Origin: Parvularcula sp964342585
GTDB lineage: Bacteria > Pseudomonadota > Alphaproteobacteria > Caulobacterales > Parvularculaceae
Direction: 5' to 3'
Assembly (NCBI GenBank): GCA_964342585.1
Contig: CAYFHK010000027.1
Span: forward strand, 1 to 24,313
Length of the DNA: 24,313 nt
Shown here one piece after another: positions 8,670 to 16,128 of the stretch; the first letter of the stretch is position 1; the number at the start of each line of letters is the position of its first letter. The notes beneath the pieces are model-generated. The model saw nothing but the letters and a program-made list of their open reading frames with translations, did no database searches and was not told where the DNA came from. Both the position numbers and the translations under genes were made by a program.

Positions 8670-10856
8670 CAGCGCGCCGATGCCGCGACGCGGCTGATCT
8701 TCGGTGCCACTAGTGTCCCGTGGATCCGTAGACGGCTCAACCGGCGCGTTTGTCTGATCTCGGCTCCCGTCCTCGCTCCGCAGCACCGAGCGCAAGTGAT
8801 CAAACAGCGACTTGTGATCCACGGGCGGCACATAGGGCGTTGGAATGCGCGGCGGACGATCGCCAAGGCCCGCTTGCATCATTTCGGCCCATAGCACCGC
8901 GGGCAGCCCACTGCCGGAGATGGCCTGGCCACGCGCCTCCATGGGCGTGTTATCGTCCTTGCCGACCCAAACGACCCCCACCAGACCGCTGGCATAGCCT
9001 GCGAACCACGCATCGCGGCTGTCTTGGCTGGTGCCTGTTTTGCCCGAGGCCGCATGACCATTAATGCGTGCACGGAAGCCCGAACCCCGGCTCACCACAT
9101 GGCGCATCATGTGATCGAAGGCGATCAGCGTTTGCGGATCAAAAACACGCTGTGTCTCAGGCGCCTGATACCGATACAGCACTTCGCCCCGACGATCGGT
9201 GATGGTCGTGACGATGTGGCTTTGCCGCGGATAGCCGCCATTGGACAGCGGCACATAGGCGGTCGCCATATCCAAAGGCGTAGCTTCTATCACGCCCAAA
9301 GCGAGCGATGCGCCCACGTCTGAATTGATGGGCAAGCCCACGCGGTGCGCGACGTCTGTGACCACATCGCGACCGACATGTTCTTGCAAACGGATGGCCG
9401 CAGCGTTCAGCGAGCGGGAGAGCGCCTCGGTCAGCGGCACGGGGCCGTAATAGCGATCCTTGTAATTATCAGGCTGGTAAGTCCCGATCGTAACGGGCCG
9501 ATCATCGATGATGTCGTCAGGGCGCCAGCCCTTTTCGACCGCCGCTAGATAAACGAAAGGCTTGAAAACCGATCCTGGTTGCCGCCGCGCCTGGGTCGCT
9601 CGGTTATAGACGCTTTCGCCATAGTCCCGACCGCCGATCAGCACACGGATAGCGCCATCATCTTCCATGGCGATGGCGGCAACTTGAATGTCGTCGCTTT
9701 CAAGCTTGTTTGCCGCGGCCAATGCCGCAGCCCGGTCCGCCACAAGCCGCGTTGCATTGGTGTCGATGGTGGTCAGCACCGCGACGTCATCGGTGAAATC
9801 GCCGAGCCGGCCGCGCGCTTCCGCCACCGCATGATCGACTGCGTAATCAAGGCGCCGGTCGCGCGCGATCACTTGGGCGATGCCTTCCTGCTCGATCTGC
9901 GCGACCTCTTTCGCCGTGAGAAACCCCGTATCGGCCATGGCGCGCAATACGACCATGGCGCGCTGTGCGGCCGCCTCTTCATTTGCCGTGGGGGCAAATT
10001 TAGATGGCGCTTTCAAAAGCCCCGCCAGCATCGCGGCTTCGCCCACATCCAACTCAGCGGGGTGCTTGCCAAAATACCGGCGCGCTGCCGCTTCGAGCCC
10101 ATAGGCGCCATTGCCGAAATAGACCGCGTTCAGATAAAATGCGAGGATCTCATCTTTATCGTACTGCGCCTCAATCTTCAGGGCCAAGAGCATTTCTTGC
10201 ACTTTGCGGCGCATGGTCCGCTCGGGCGAGAGAACGAGATTTTTGACGAGTTGCTGTGTGATCGTTGAGCCGCCCTGCGCCACCCCGCCCGCGCGGAGGT
10301 TGACCGCAACGGCGCGGGCGATGGCGACCGGATTGACCCCGACATGGTGATAAAAATTGCGATCTTCTGTCGCCAAAAAGGCTTCGACGACGTGTTCGGG
10401 CAATTGAGTCGGCGCAATCGGCGTTCCCCGATCTTGGCCATGGATACCGATCACATCACCTTGGCGATCCAGCACCGTGATGCGCGGTTGCTTTCGCGCG
10501 GCGGCAAGATCCCCCACCGCCGGCAGGTCTTGGGCGTAATAGGCAAGGATCGCGATGGCGCCGAGCCCGAGAACGAAGGCCACGCCCGATGCCTGAACCA
10601 CGAGCCGCCCCACGCGGCGCGCCAAGGTCGGTGTCGCGGTGCTGCGCTTGCGCCGAGCGGGAGTGGATTTGCGCGCGCTGGCCGTAGGCCGACGGCTGCT
10701 GCTCGGCGGTTTTTTTGCTGCGCCTGTGCGTTTCGCGGTCTTTGTGCCGGTGGCACGCGATTTGGCGAGCGATTTCGACGTCGCGCGCACAGCTTTCTTG
10801 CCCCGCGCGCGGCGGCCATTGGGTCTACGCGGCGTGGAGGATCGACGATCCGGCAT
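8646..10856 (-). CDS. Class A penicillin-binding protein (PBP1A family), bifunctional glycosyltransferase/transpeptidase
   Basis: This enzyme polymerises glycan strands and crosslinks peptides in the periplasm from an inner-membrane anchor. In order it has a strongly basic cytoplasmic tail of about 80 residues rich in Arg, Lys, Ser, Thr and Pro; one TM segment (about 88-107); a GT51 glycosyltransferase domain with FLATEDRNFYHH (Glu in EDRNF) and QGGSTITQQLVKN; and a transpeptidase domain with SVFK (about 429-432), SLN (482-484) and KTGT (606-609). All catalytic motifs are intact. A TTG at 10865 is an alternative start; ATG 10856 (736 residues) is preferred, though neither has a clear Shine-Dalgarno. 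It lies downstream of the OmpA-like gene but is separated from it by a terminator, so it probably has its own promoter. Confidence 0.95.
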   Translation of the reverse strand: MPDRRSSTPRRPNGRRARGKKAVRATSKSLAKSRATGTKTAKRTGAAKKPPSSSRRPTASARKSTPARRKRSTATPTLARRVGRLVVQASGVAFVLGLGAIAILAYYAQDLPAVGDLAAARKQPRITVLDRQGDVIGIHGQDRGTPIAPTQLPEHVVEAFLATEDRNFYHHVGVNPVAIARAVAVNLRAGGVAQGGSTITQQLVKNLVLSPERTMRRKVQEMLLALKIEAQYDKDEILAFYLNAVYFGNGAYGLEAAARRYFGKHPAELDVGEAAMLAGLLKAPSKFAPTANEEAAAQRAMVVLRAMADTGFLTAKEVAQIEQEGIAQVIARDRRLDYAVDHAVAEARGRLGDFTDDVAVLTTIDTNATRLVADRAAALAAANKLESDDIQVAAIAMEDDGAIRVLIGGRDYGESVYNRATQARRQPGSVFKPFVYLAAVEKGWRPDDIIDDRPVTIGTYQPDNYKDRYYGPVPLTEALSRSLNAAAIRLQEHVGRDVVTDVAHRVGLPINSDVGASLALGVIEATPLDMATAYVPLSNGGYPRQSHIVTTITDRRGEVLYRYQAPETQRVFDPQTLIAFDHMMRHVVSRGSGFRARINGHAASGKTGTSQDSRDAWFAGYASGLVGVVWVGKDDNTPMEARGQAISGSGLPAVLWAEMMQAGLGDRPPRIPTPYVPPVDHKSLFDHLRSVLRSEDGSRDQTNAPVEPSTDPRDTSGTEDQPRRGIGALLSNLIDG

Positions 10857-10952
10857 AAGGGTCAATTGCGCCCAGGAGGCTTAACGAGCGCTAAACAAGT
10901 GCCCGATTGGGGAAGGAAATTTTTACCGCTTTGTGAAGACCGCGGGTGTCAT

Positions 10953-10981
10953 AAAAAAACCGGCGCCGAAGCGCCGGTTTT
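10953..10981 (-). terminator. Rho-independent terminator of the OmpA-like gene
   Basis: Read on the minus strand, an 11-base-pair stem (AAAACCGGCGC pairing with GCGCCGGTTTT) closes a TTCG tetraloop and runs into a stretch of seven T. It begins 22 bases after the stop of the OmpA-like gene, in the right orientation to end that transcript before the penicillin-binding protein gene. The UUCG loop on a C-G closing pair is an especially stable hairpin. Read on the plus strand it also has a short T-run (about four), but no plus-strand gene is upstream. Confidence 0.95.
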
Positions 10982-11002
10982 CTCAAAGACCTGTCGATCA
11001 AC

Positions 11003-12214
11003 TTAGAAGTTGAATTCGAACTCTGTACGACGGTTGAGCGGCTCTTTCACGCCATCAGCTGTCGGACGAGCTGGGTTGCTTTCACCAAGCGCTTCCACAG
11101 TGATCGCGCTGGCGTCAACGCCTTCAGCGATCAGCGCGTCACGGACAACCGCTGCGCGGCGTGCCGAGAGAGCTTGGTTGTAGCTGGCAGAACCGGCAGT
11201 GTCGGTGTTGCCTTGGACCGTCACGATTTCGATCTCGCCACGCTCAAGCGCTTCTTGCGCGCGGGCCTCGATCAGGAGACGGGCCGCGTCCGTGAGAACC
11301 GATTTGTCGTAGTCGAAGTAGACCACGTCTGCGATCGGATCGAGGTTCACAGGGCAATCCGCTTGGCTTTCAACCAACGTACCGTCCGCACATTCGAACA
11401 GCGGGGTCGGTGCTGGCGGCGGCGGCGGCGGCGCAGCAGCGACCGGCGTGCCAAAGTTCCAGCGCAGACCAGCCAGTGCTTCGTGCGCGGTGTACTCGCC
11501 GCTCAGACCCGCAAGCGGAGTCGGCGCAGCAGCGGTAGAGTTGATGTAGCCACCGTAGTCATACTCACCGGTGCGCAGGTAACGGTAGCGCACGTCGACC
11601 AGCATGTTTTCGGTGAAGTTGAAGACCAAACCGGCCATGGCTTGCGCCGCAGGCACATAGTCTTTGTCTTCCACCGCGATGCGGTTGCCGCCGGCCATGG
11701 CCGGAACGGTTTGCGGCACAGCGCCATCCGTGACGACGCTAAAGTTGCCGAACTCAGGACGGACGAGTGCCGCACCGACGCCAGCGCCGATATACGGGTT
11801 GATCATGCCGCCTTCATCAAGCGTGAAGTCTTTGTACGCGTTGAACATCAACGTCGTAACCGTCAGCTCGCCAACGCCAGCCGTTCCGCCCGGGAAGCCG
11901 CCGAAGCCGAGGCCGTCGCCCGACATGTTTTCGATGTCTTGGCTGCGCGATGCCAGCTCAAGCTCAGCGCGAATGCCTTTTGCGAAGTACTTACCGATCG
12001 CGCCATAAAGCGAGATATTGGTTTCGGTTTCGAGCGTGCTGTCGAAAGCCGCTGGCAACGAATCAGCTGATTCGATGTCGTTTGCTTCGTCATTGGCGAT
12101 CACTACGCCGGCACCGATGGCACCATAGTAGCCTTGATATTCATCTTGCGCCGACGCTTGTGCCCCGAGAGCCAGAGTGCCTGCTGCTAGAAGCAGAGCG
12201 TATTTCAGTTTCAT
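11003..12214 (-). CDS. Outer-membrane beta-barrel protein with C-terminal OmpA peptidoglycan-binding domain
   Basis: A 403-residue envelope protein. It has a clear Sec signal (MKLKYALLLAAGTLALGAQASA, cleaved before QDEY), then a barrel-like region of alternating short strands rich in Gly, Tyr and Ala (about 25-260). A Pro-rich hinge (PPPPPPAPTP) and a short Cys-containing segment (two Cys, possible disulfide) follow. The OmpA domain has FDYDKSVLT, QGNTDTAGSASYNQALSARRA and the C-terminal NRRTEFEFNF ending in Phe. The Asp and Arg expected to grip diaminopimelate are present. It probably tethers the outer membrane to peptidoglycan. Two in-frame ATGs occur (12217 and 12214); the second lies 5 bases after a perfect AGGAGG and is preferred. 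It has its own terminator (10953-10981) and a 272-base upstream region with several inverted repeats, so it is probably monocistronic and strongly expressed. Confidence 0.93.
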   Translation of the reverse strand: MKLKYALLLAAGTLALGAQASAQDEYQGYYGAIGAGVVIANDEANDIESADSLPAAFDSTLETETNISLYGAIGKYFAKGIRAELELASRSQDIENMSGDGLGFGGFPGGTAGVGELTVTTLMFNAYKDFTLDEGGMINPYIGAGVGAALVRPEFGNFSVVTDGAVPQTVPAMAGGNRIAVEDKDYVPAAQAMAGLVFNFTENMLVDVRYRYLRTGEYDYGGYINSTAAAPTPLAGLSGEYTAHEALAGLRWNFGTPVAAAPPPPPPAPTPLFECADGTLVESQADCPVNLDPIADVVYFDYDKSVLTDAARLLIEARAQEALERGEIEIVTVQGNTDTAGSASYNQALSARRAAVVRDALIAEGVDASAITVEALGESNPARPTADGVKEPLNRRTEFEFNF

Positions 12215-12243
12215 CATCCCCTCCTAAAGGTGTGGATTTCGTT

Positions 12244-12279
12244 GTGTTGGCTCTCGCTTTGCAACCACCCGGCCAACAC
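12244..12279. repeat. Inverted repeat in the upstream region of the OmpA-like gene
   Basis: Perfect 8-base arms GTGTTGGC (12244-12251) and GCCAACAC (12272-12279) are separated by 20 bases. It lies 30-65 bases upstream of the preferred start codon, so it is probably in the 5' leader of the mRNA, where it could fold into a hairpin just before the Shine-Dalgarno. Function is not known. Confidence 0.55.
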
Positions 12280-12299
12280 GTGACAGCCTTGTTAATCTT

Positions 12300-12330
12300 A
12301 ACCCTGAAACTCCCAAGAGGGAACAGGGTT
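12300..12330. repeat. Nested inverted repeat upstream of the OmpA-like gene
   Basis: Outer arms AACCCTG (12300-12306) and CAGGGTT (12324-12330) enclose inner arms TCCC (12311-12314) and GGGA (12319-12322) around a 4-base loop. As RNA this is a two-part stem-loop; as DNA it could be a dimer-binding operator. There is no T-run on either side, so it does not look like an intrinsic terminator. Confidence 0.5.
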
Positions 12331-12415
12331 CAAATGTTTTTTACCACCGATAGCGCGTTCCCACCCCATCGAAGCTGCGTCTACATAGAGATGGGTTGTG
12401 GCAATCGTGAGGCTC

Positions 12416-12454
12416 TTCGCACCATTTGAGTGAATTTTTTAAACTTGGTGCGAA
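12416..12454. repeat. Long-arm inverted repeat between the sigma factor gene and the OmpA-like gene
   Basis: Arms TTCGCACCA (12416-12424) and TGGTGCGAA (12446-12454) match perfectly over 9 bases, and over 12 with one mismatch when extended outward. The spacer is 21 bases and AT-rich, including a run of six T. The centres of the arms are 30 bases apart, close to three helical turns. The repeat lies 36-74 bases beyond the sigma factor stop. It lacks a T-run after the stem, so a two-site operator or a 3' stabilising hairpin are both open. Confidence 0.6.
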
Positions 12455-12489
12455 AAGGACACAGCAGGAATAACCTTAAAATTGCGTTG

Positions 12490-13335
12490 CTACATTTCGG
12501 CGACAGGCAATGAGTCGCCGAGCCCTTTCTTCAATTTCTTCATCGCCTGCTTTTCAATCTGGCGAACTCTTTCCTTCGAAAGATTGAGCTCGACACCAAG
12601 ACGGCTGAGCGTGACTTTCTCCTCGCCGAAAAAGCGTTGCTCGATAATCAACCGCTCGCGGGCGTTGAGATCGTCCAGCGCGCCTTGGAGCCAGATCGTC
12701 AGCTTGCCGCCATCAATCGAGGACGCGACAGTTTCGTCCTGCAAGGCGCGCTCGTCTTCGATAAGCTCTTGCCGCTCCATCCCGCTATCATCGGTCAGCG
12801 GCGCATTCAGCGACTGATCGCGCCGGCCCAGGCGGGAGGTCATGAAGATGACATCGTCCTCCGTGACGCGGAAACGCTCTGCCGCCTTCTGCACGCCGAT
12901 GCGCGGCTCGCGGTCCACATCCTCGATCAATTGGCGAATGCGGCTCAAATTGAAAAAAATCGTTTTATGCGCGGACTTCGATCCGACACGCACAATCGAC
13001 CAATTGCGCAAGATGTAGTCCTGCATCGACGCGCGGATCCACCACCCGGCATAGGTGCTGAAGCGGACCTCGCGATCGGGATCGAAACGGCGCGCCGCTT
13101 CCAGAAGACCAATCGCCCCCTCCTGCACCATATCGCCCAAAGGGAGGCCATATCCGCGGAATTTGATCGCGGTCGAAACCGCCATCCGCATGTGCGATTC
13201 AATGAGCTCGGAGAGCGCCGACTCATCCTCCTCATCTCGCCATGACCGAGCGAGTTCTTGCTCTTTTTCGAGCGGTAGGATCGGCGCGGACATTGCTGCC
13301 CGGATCGTTTGTCTTAGATATGCGTCTGCATCCAT
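12490..13335 (-). CDS. rpoH: RNA polymerase sigma factor, RpoH (sigma-32) family
   Basis: The protein has 281 residues, usual for RpoH. Region 2 is complete (GLPLGDMVQEGAIGLLEAARRF, then FSTYAGWWIRASMQDYILRN). It is followed by SAHKTIFFNLSRIR, which matches the RpoH box that separates heat-shock sigmas from RpoD and contacts core polymerase. Region 4 ends with a helix-turn-helix (LSRLGVELNLSKERVRQIEKQ). The frame is open to ATG 13356, but ATG 13335 (MDADAYLRQ) has GGAG 8 bases upstream and is preferred. An EcfG-type promoter lies about 55 bases upstream of this start. Alphaproteobacteria often have two rpoH genes, and control by the general stress sigma is known for rpoH2 of Sinorhizobium meliloti, so this may be the rpoH2-type copy. 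Divergent from ald. Confidence 0.9.
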   Translation of the reverse strand: MDADAYLRQTIRAAMSAPILPLEKEQELARSWRDEEDESALSELIESHMRMAVSTAIKFRGYGLPLGDMVQEGAIGLLEAARRFDPDREVRFSTYAGWWIRASMQDYILRNWSIVRVGSKSAHKTIFFNLSRIRQLIEDVDREPRIGVQKAAERFRVTEDDVIFMTSRLGRRDQSLNAPLTDDSGMERQELIEDERALQDETVASSIDGGKLTIWLQGALDDLNARERLIIEQRFFGEEKVTLSRLGVELNLSKERVRQIEKQAMKKLKKGLGDSLPVAEM

Positions 13336-13389
13336 CCCCGTAGCTCCACCTCTCATTGGGGCCCCTGCGTAAGTTGTGGGCGAAGTCGG

Positions 13390-13414
13390 AACGACTGGGG
13401 ATCAGAGTGGTTCC
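13390..13414 (-). promoter_or_regulatory. EcfG-type (general stress response) promoter of the rpoH-family gene
   Basis: On the minus strand a GGAAC -35 box (13410-13414) is followed by exactly 16 bases and a CGTT -10 box (13390-13393). This is a full match to the consensus GGAAC-N16/17-CGTT of alphaproteobacterial EcfG sigma factors. Transcription would start near 13383, giving a leader of about 48 bases before ATG 13335. Spacing and orientation both fit. No second match was found by eye in the other gaps. Confidence 0.75.
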
Positions 13415-13550
13415 CATCGCAAATGCACTTTTCGCGGCAGCAGACAGCATGTCGCACCCGCGTCGGTTTCTCCGTGACTTTGAAGGGGGACCGCAATAGC
13501 GATGAGGACCCATATTTCGCTGATTTTTTCCGTGCCAGGAGGCCTCTCAA

Positions 13551-14669
13551 ATGCGCCTTGGAGTTCCCAAAGAAATAAAAACGCTCGAAGCCCGCGTCGG
13601 CATGACGCCCGACGCCGTGCAGGAGCTGACCCGGCTTGGCCATTCCGTTCGCGTGGAGACCACCGCGGGAGATGGCGTTGATTTTTCAGACGATGCCTAT
13701 CGCGCCGCGGGCGCAGAGATCGTCGCCACCGCAGAAGAAGCGTTCGATGCGGATCTAATAATCAAAGTGAAAGAACCGCAGCAGCAGGAAATCAAACGCC
13801 TCAAGCCGCATCAAACACTGTTCACCTATCTGCATTTAGCAGCGGACAAGGCGCAGGCTGAGGCCCTGGGCGAAAGCGGCGCCTGGGCCATCGCCTATGA
13901 AACGGTCACCGGCGAACAGGGCGGCTTGCCGCTCTTGCGACCGATGAGCGAGGTGGCGGGCCGCATGTCTGTGCAGGTCGGGGCGCGATGCCTCGAGCGG
14001 TCTGCAGGCGGACGCGGGGTATTGCTTGGCGGCGTTCCCGGTGTCGCCGCAGCAGAGGTGGTAATCCTCGGCGGCGGGGTTTCGGGCTTCAACGCCGCGC
14101 AAATGGCGGTGGGGATGCACGCCCATGTCACGTTGTTTGATACCTCGCTTAATCGACTAAGCGAGCTCGACACGCTGTTTGAGAACCAGGTTCAGACCGT
14201 CTTCTCCACCAAAGGCGCGATCGCGGAAGCGGTGAAAACCGCCGATCTCGTCATCGGCGCCGTGCTGATTCCGGGTGACGCGGCGCCAAAGCTGATCACG
14301 CGCGACATGCTGGCCACGATGAAGCCGGGCGCCGTGTTGGTCGATATTGCGATCGATCAGGGCGGATGCTTCGAAACCTCGCATCCGACAACTCATAACG
14401 ATCCATTCTTTGTGGTGGACGGCATTGTTCATTATTGTGTGGCGAACATGCCAGGCGCGGTGCCGAGGACGTCGACCTTTGCGCTCTCGAACCGCACCCT
14501 GCCCTTCATCATCGCCCTGGCCACCCACGGTCGAGAAGAAGTACTGCGCCGCGATCGGCATCTACGGGCCGGATTGAATGTGGCGAACGGGCAAATCACG
14601 CATGACGCGGTGGCACGCGCCCTCGGCATGTCATTCACGCCCGCCGATTCGCTGCTCGGAACGGGATAG
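13551..14669 (+). CDS. ald: Alanine dehydrogenase
   Basis: It converts L-alanine, NAD+ and water to pyruvate, ammonia and NADH, and the reverse. The 372-residue length is typical. The N-terminus MRLGVPKEIKTLEARVGMTP carries R15; IIKVKEP carries the pyruvate-contacting K74; FTYLHLAAD carries catalytic H95; the Rossmann loop is VILGGGVSGFNAA (usually GAGVVG) with an Asp (D197) at the strand end for NAD; and VDIAIDQGG carries D269. These mark Ald rather than the related PntA transhydrogenase subunit, which lacks this compact length. A strong AGGAGG is 8 bases before ATG 13551. The histidine kinase follows after 46 bases and may be cotranscribed. No Lrp-type regulator is adjacent; the divergent neighbour is the sigma factor gene. 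Confidence 0.96.
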   Translation: MRLGVPKEIKTLEARVGMTPDAVQELTRLGHSVRVETTAGDGVDFSDDAYRAAGAEIVATAEEAFDADLIIKVKEPQQQEIKRLKPHQTLFTYLHLAADKAQAEALGESGAWAIAYETVTGEQGGLPLLRPMSEVAGRMSVQVGARCLERSAGGRGVLLGGVPGVAAAEVVILGGGVSGFNAAQMAVGMHAHVTLFDTSLNRLSELDTLFENQVQTVFSTKGAIAEAVKTADLVIGAVLIPGDAAPKLITRDMLATMKPGAVLVDIAIDQGGCFETSHPTTHNDPFFVVDGIVHYCVANMPGAVPRTSTFALSNRTLPFIIALATHGREEVLRRDRHLRAGLNVANGQITHDAVARALGMSFTPADSLLGTG

Positions 14670-14715
14670 GCAGCAAATAGCTGAACATCCGAAAGAATTT
14701 TAACGTTACGGCGCT

Positions 14716-16128
14716 ATGCACGTGTTCGTGGCGGCGAACCTCGATACCTTCGAAGAGAAAGCGGATCTTGACCCATGGTCAGTGCGCTTCCGCGACTCTG
14801 CGCTCGAACGCGACTTCCGCCGCTATTCGACCGAGCGAGACAATGCCACCGACCAATTCATTTTGCTGTCAGGCGTGGGCATTTTCATCGCCTACGGTTT
14901 CCTTGATTGGCTGACGCTTGGTGACCTGGCGATTTGGGTCATCGGGCTGCGTATTGCCTCGGCGCCGCTCTCAATCAGCCTGATTCTTTGGACCTACACG
15001 CCGCGTGGCCGCGCGCACATGCAGGCGGTTTCCACCATCATTATGGGGCTTGGGACAATCTGCCTGGCCCTCATGGTCTATTCGCTCGGCCTCGTGTCCC
15101 CGCCCTACTATGTGGGGATCCTCCACTTTGCGATCGCCTTCAGTTCGATCATCCGCGTGAACTTTCGGGTGTGCCTTGCGCTTCTCTTATTCATGTATGG
15201 CAGCATCGCCGTGGCCACCATCAACATCCCAAAAGGGCCTGACCTCTACGCCGCACACTTCTTCTTGATCAGCATCCTAACAAGCTGCGCAATGGTGAAC
15301 TATTTCCTCGAGCGCAACCGCCGAAACGAATTCCTCCAGGCGCAACAACGCGCGGCCTATTATCAACAGGTCCAAGAAATGGCCGACGAGGCAGAGCGCT
15401 CCGTGAAGCGGAAGAATGCGATCCTCAACGTGCTTGGTCACGTCGTGAAGACGCCGCTTCATCAGATCATCGGTTACGCGCAGATCATCGAGCAAACCGG
15501 CAAAATGCAGGGTGGCGAGGACCTGAGCGGCTTTGCCGAGGAAATTCAGCGGGCGGGCAATACGCTGTCGCATCAAAGCCAGCGGCTTCTCGACTTCTCT
15601 CGCGCCGATTCGGGCCTTATCAGCCCGGTGTTGAAGAAGACGACACCCGCCAGACTGGTTCGCGAAGCGCTATACCGGAACGAAACCGCGGCGACAGAAA
15701 AAGCGATAAACATCGTCCAGGAATGTGACGAAACCGAAGTCTTGGTGGACTCACGGCAACTCGTCCGGGCCCTCGAGGAAATCATCGACAACGCGATACA
15801 GTTCAGTGCACCAGGCGCATCAGTCACGATCAAATCCAACGCGACGGCGGGCGGCGTCGTTCTCACCATCGCCGACAACGGTCCGGGGATTCCACCGGAA
15901 GATCTGGACCGTGTGATCGATGCGATGAACCGGACAGAAGACTTCCGAAATGTCGGCGGCGACAAGCTCGGCATCGGCGTGTCGCTCGCCCGTGCTTTGG
16001 TAACGATCGCAGGCGGCAAGTTCTACTTCGCGAGCGCCCCGGAGCACGGCACACTCGTGACGTTTGTCCTCCCCTATGCGGAAGCATCGACGAAGGACGC
16101 CAAAGCGAACGAAAGCGCCGCTGCTTAA
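14716..16128 (+). CDS. Six-TM sensor histidine kinase with an atypical H-box
   Basis: The protein has 470 residues. About 45 cytoplasmic residues precede roughly six membrane helices (about 46-66, 70-92, 104-126, 131-148, 151-170, 179-197). A helical linker leads to the dimerisation domain with phospho-acceptor H242 in VLGHVVKTPLHQIIGYAQ; the residue after His is Val where Glu or Asp is usual. The ATPase domain has the N box LEEIIDNAIQFS (N359), G1 ADNGPGIP (387-393) and a G2-like KLGIGVSLARALV. No HAMP, PAS or receiver domain is seen, and no response regulator gene lies nearby. The start ATG 14716 has no clear Shine-Dalgarno. Its TAA stop interlocks with that of the convergent methyltransferase gene. 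The sensed signal is unknown; the membrane architecture and neighbour recall PhcS-like sensors. Confidence 0.88.
   Translation: MHVFVAANLDTFEEKADLDPWSVRFRDSALERDFRRYSTERDNATDQFILLSGVGIFIAYGFLDWLTLGDLAIWVIGLRIASAPLSISLILWTYTPRGRAHMQAVSTIIMGLGTICLALMVYSLGLVSPPYYVGILHFAIAFSSIIRVNFRVCLALLLFMYGSIAVATINIPKGPDLYAAHFFLISILTSCAMVNYFLERNRRNEFLQAQQRAAYYQQVQEMADEAERSVKRKNAILNVLGHVVKTPLHQIIGYAQIIEQTGKMQGGEDLSGFAEEIQRAGNTLSHQSQRLLDFSRADSGLISPVLKKTTPARLVREALYRNETAATEKAINIVQECDETEVLVDSRQLVRALEEIIDNAIQFSAPGASVTIKSNATAGGVVLTIADNGPGIPPEDLDRVIDAMNRTEDFRNVGGDKLGIGVSLARALVTIAGGKFYFASAPEHGTLVTFVLPYAEASTKDAKANESAAA

Noticed and set aside
11174..12070. A 298-codon open frame on the plus strand opposite the OmpA-like gene
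   Set aside because: It is a shadow frame of the OmpA-like gene, with low-complexity Arg-rich sequence and no recognisable domain.
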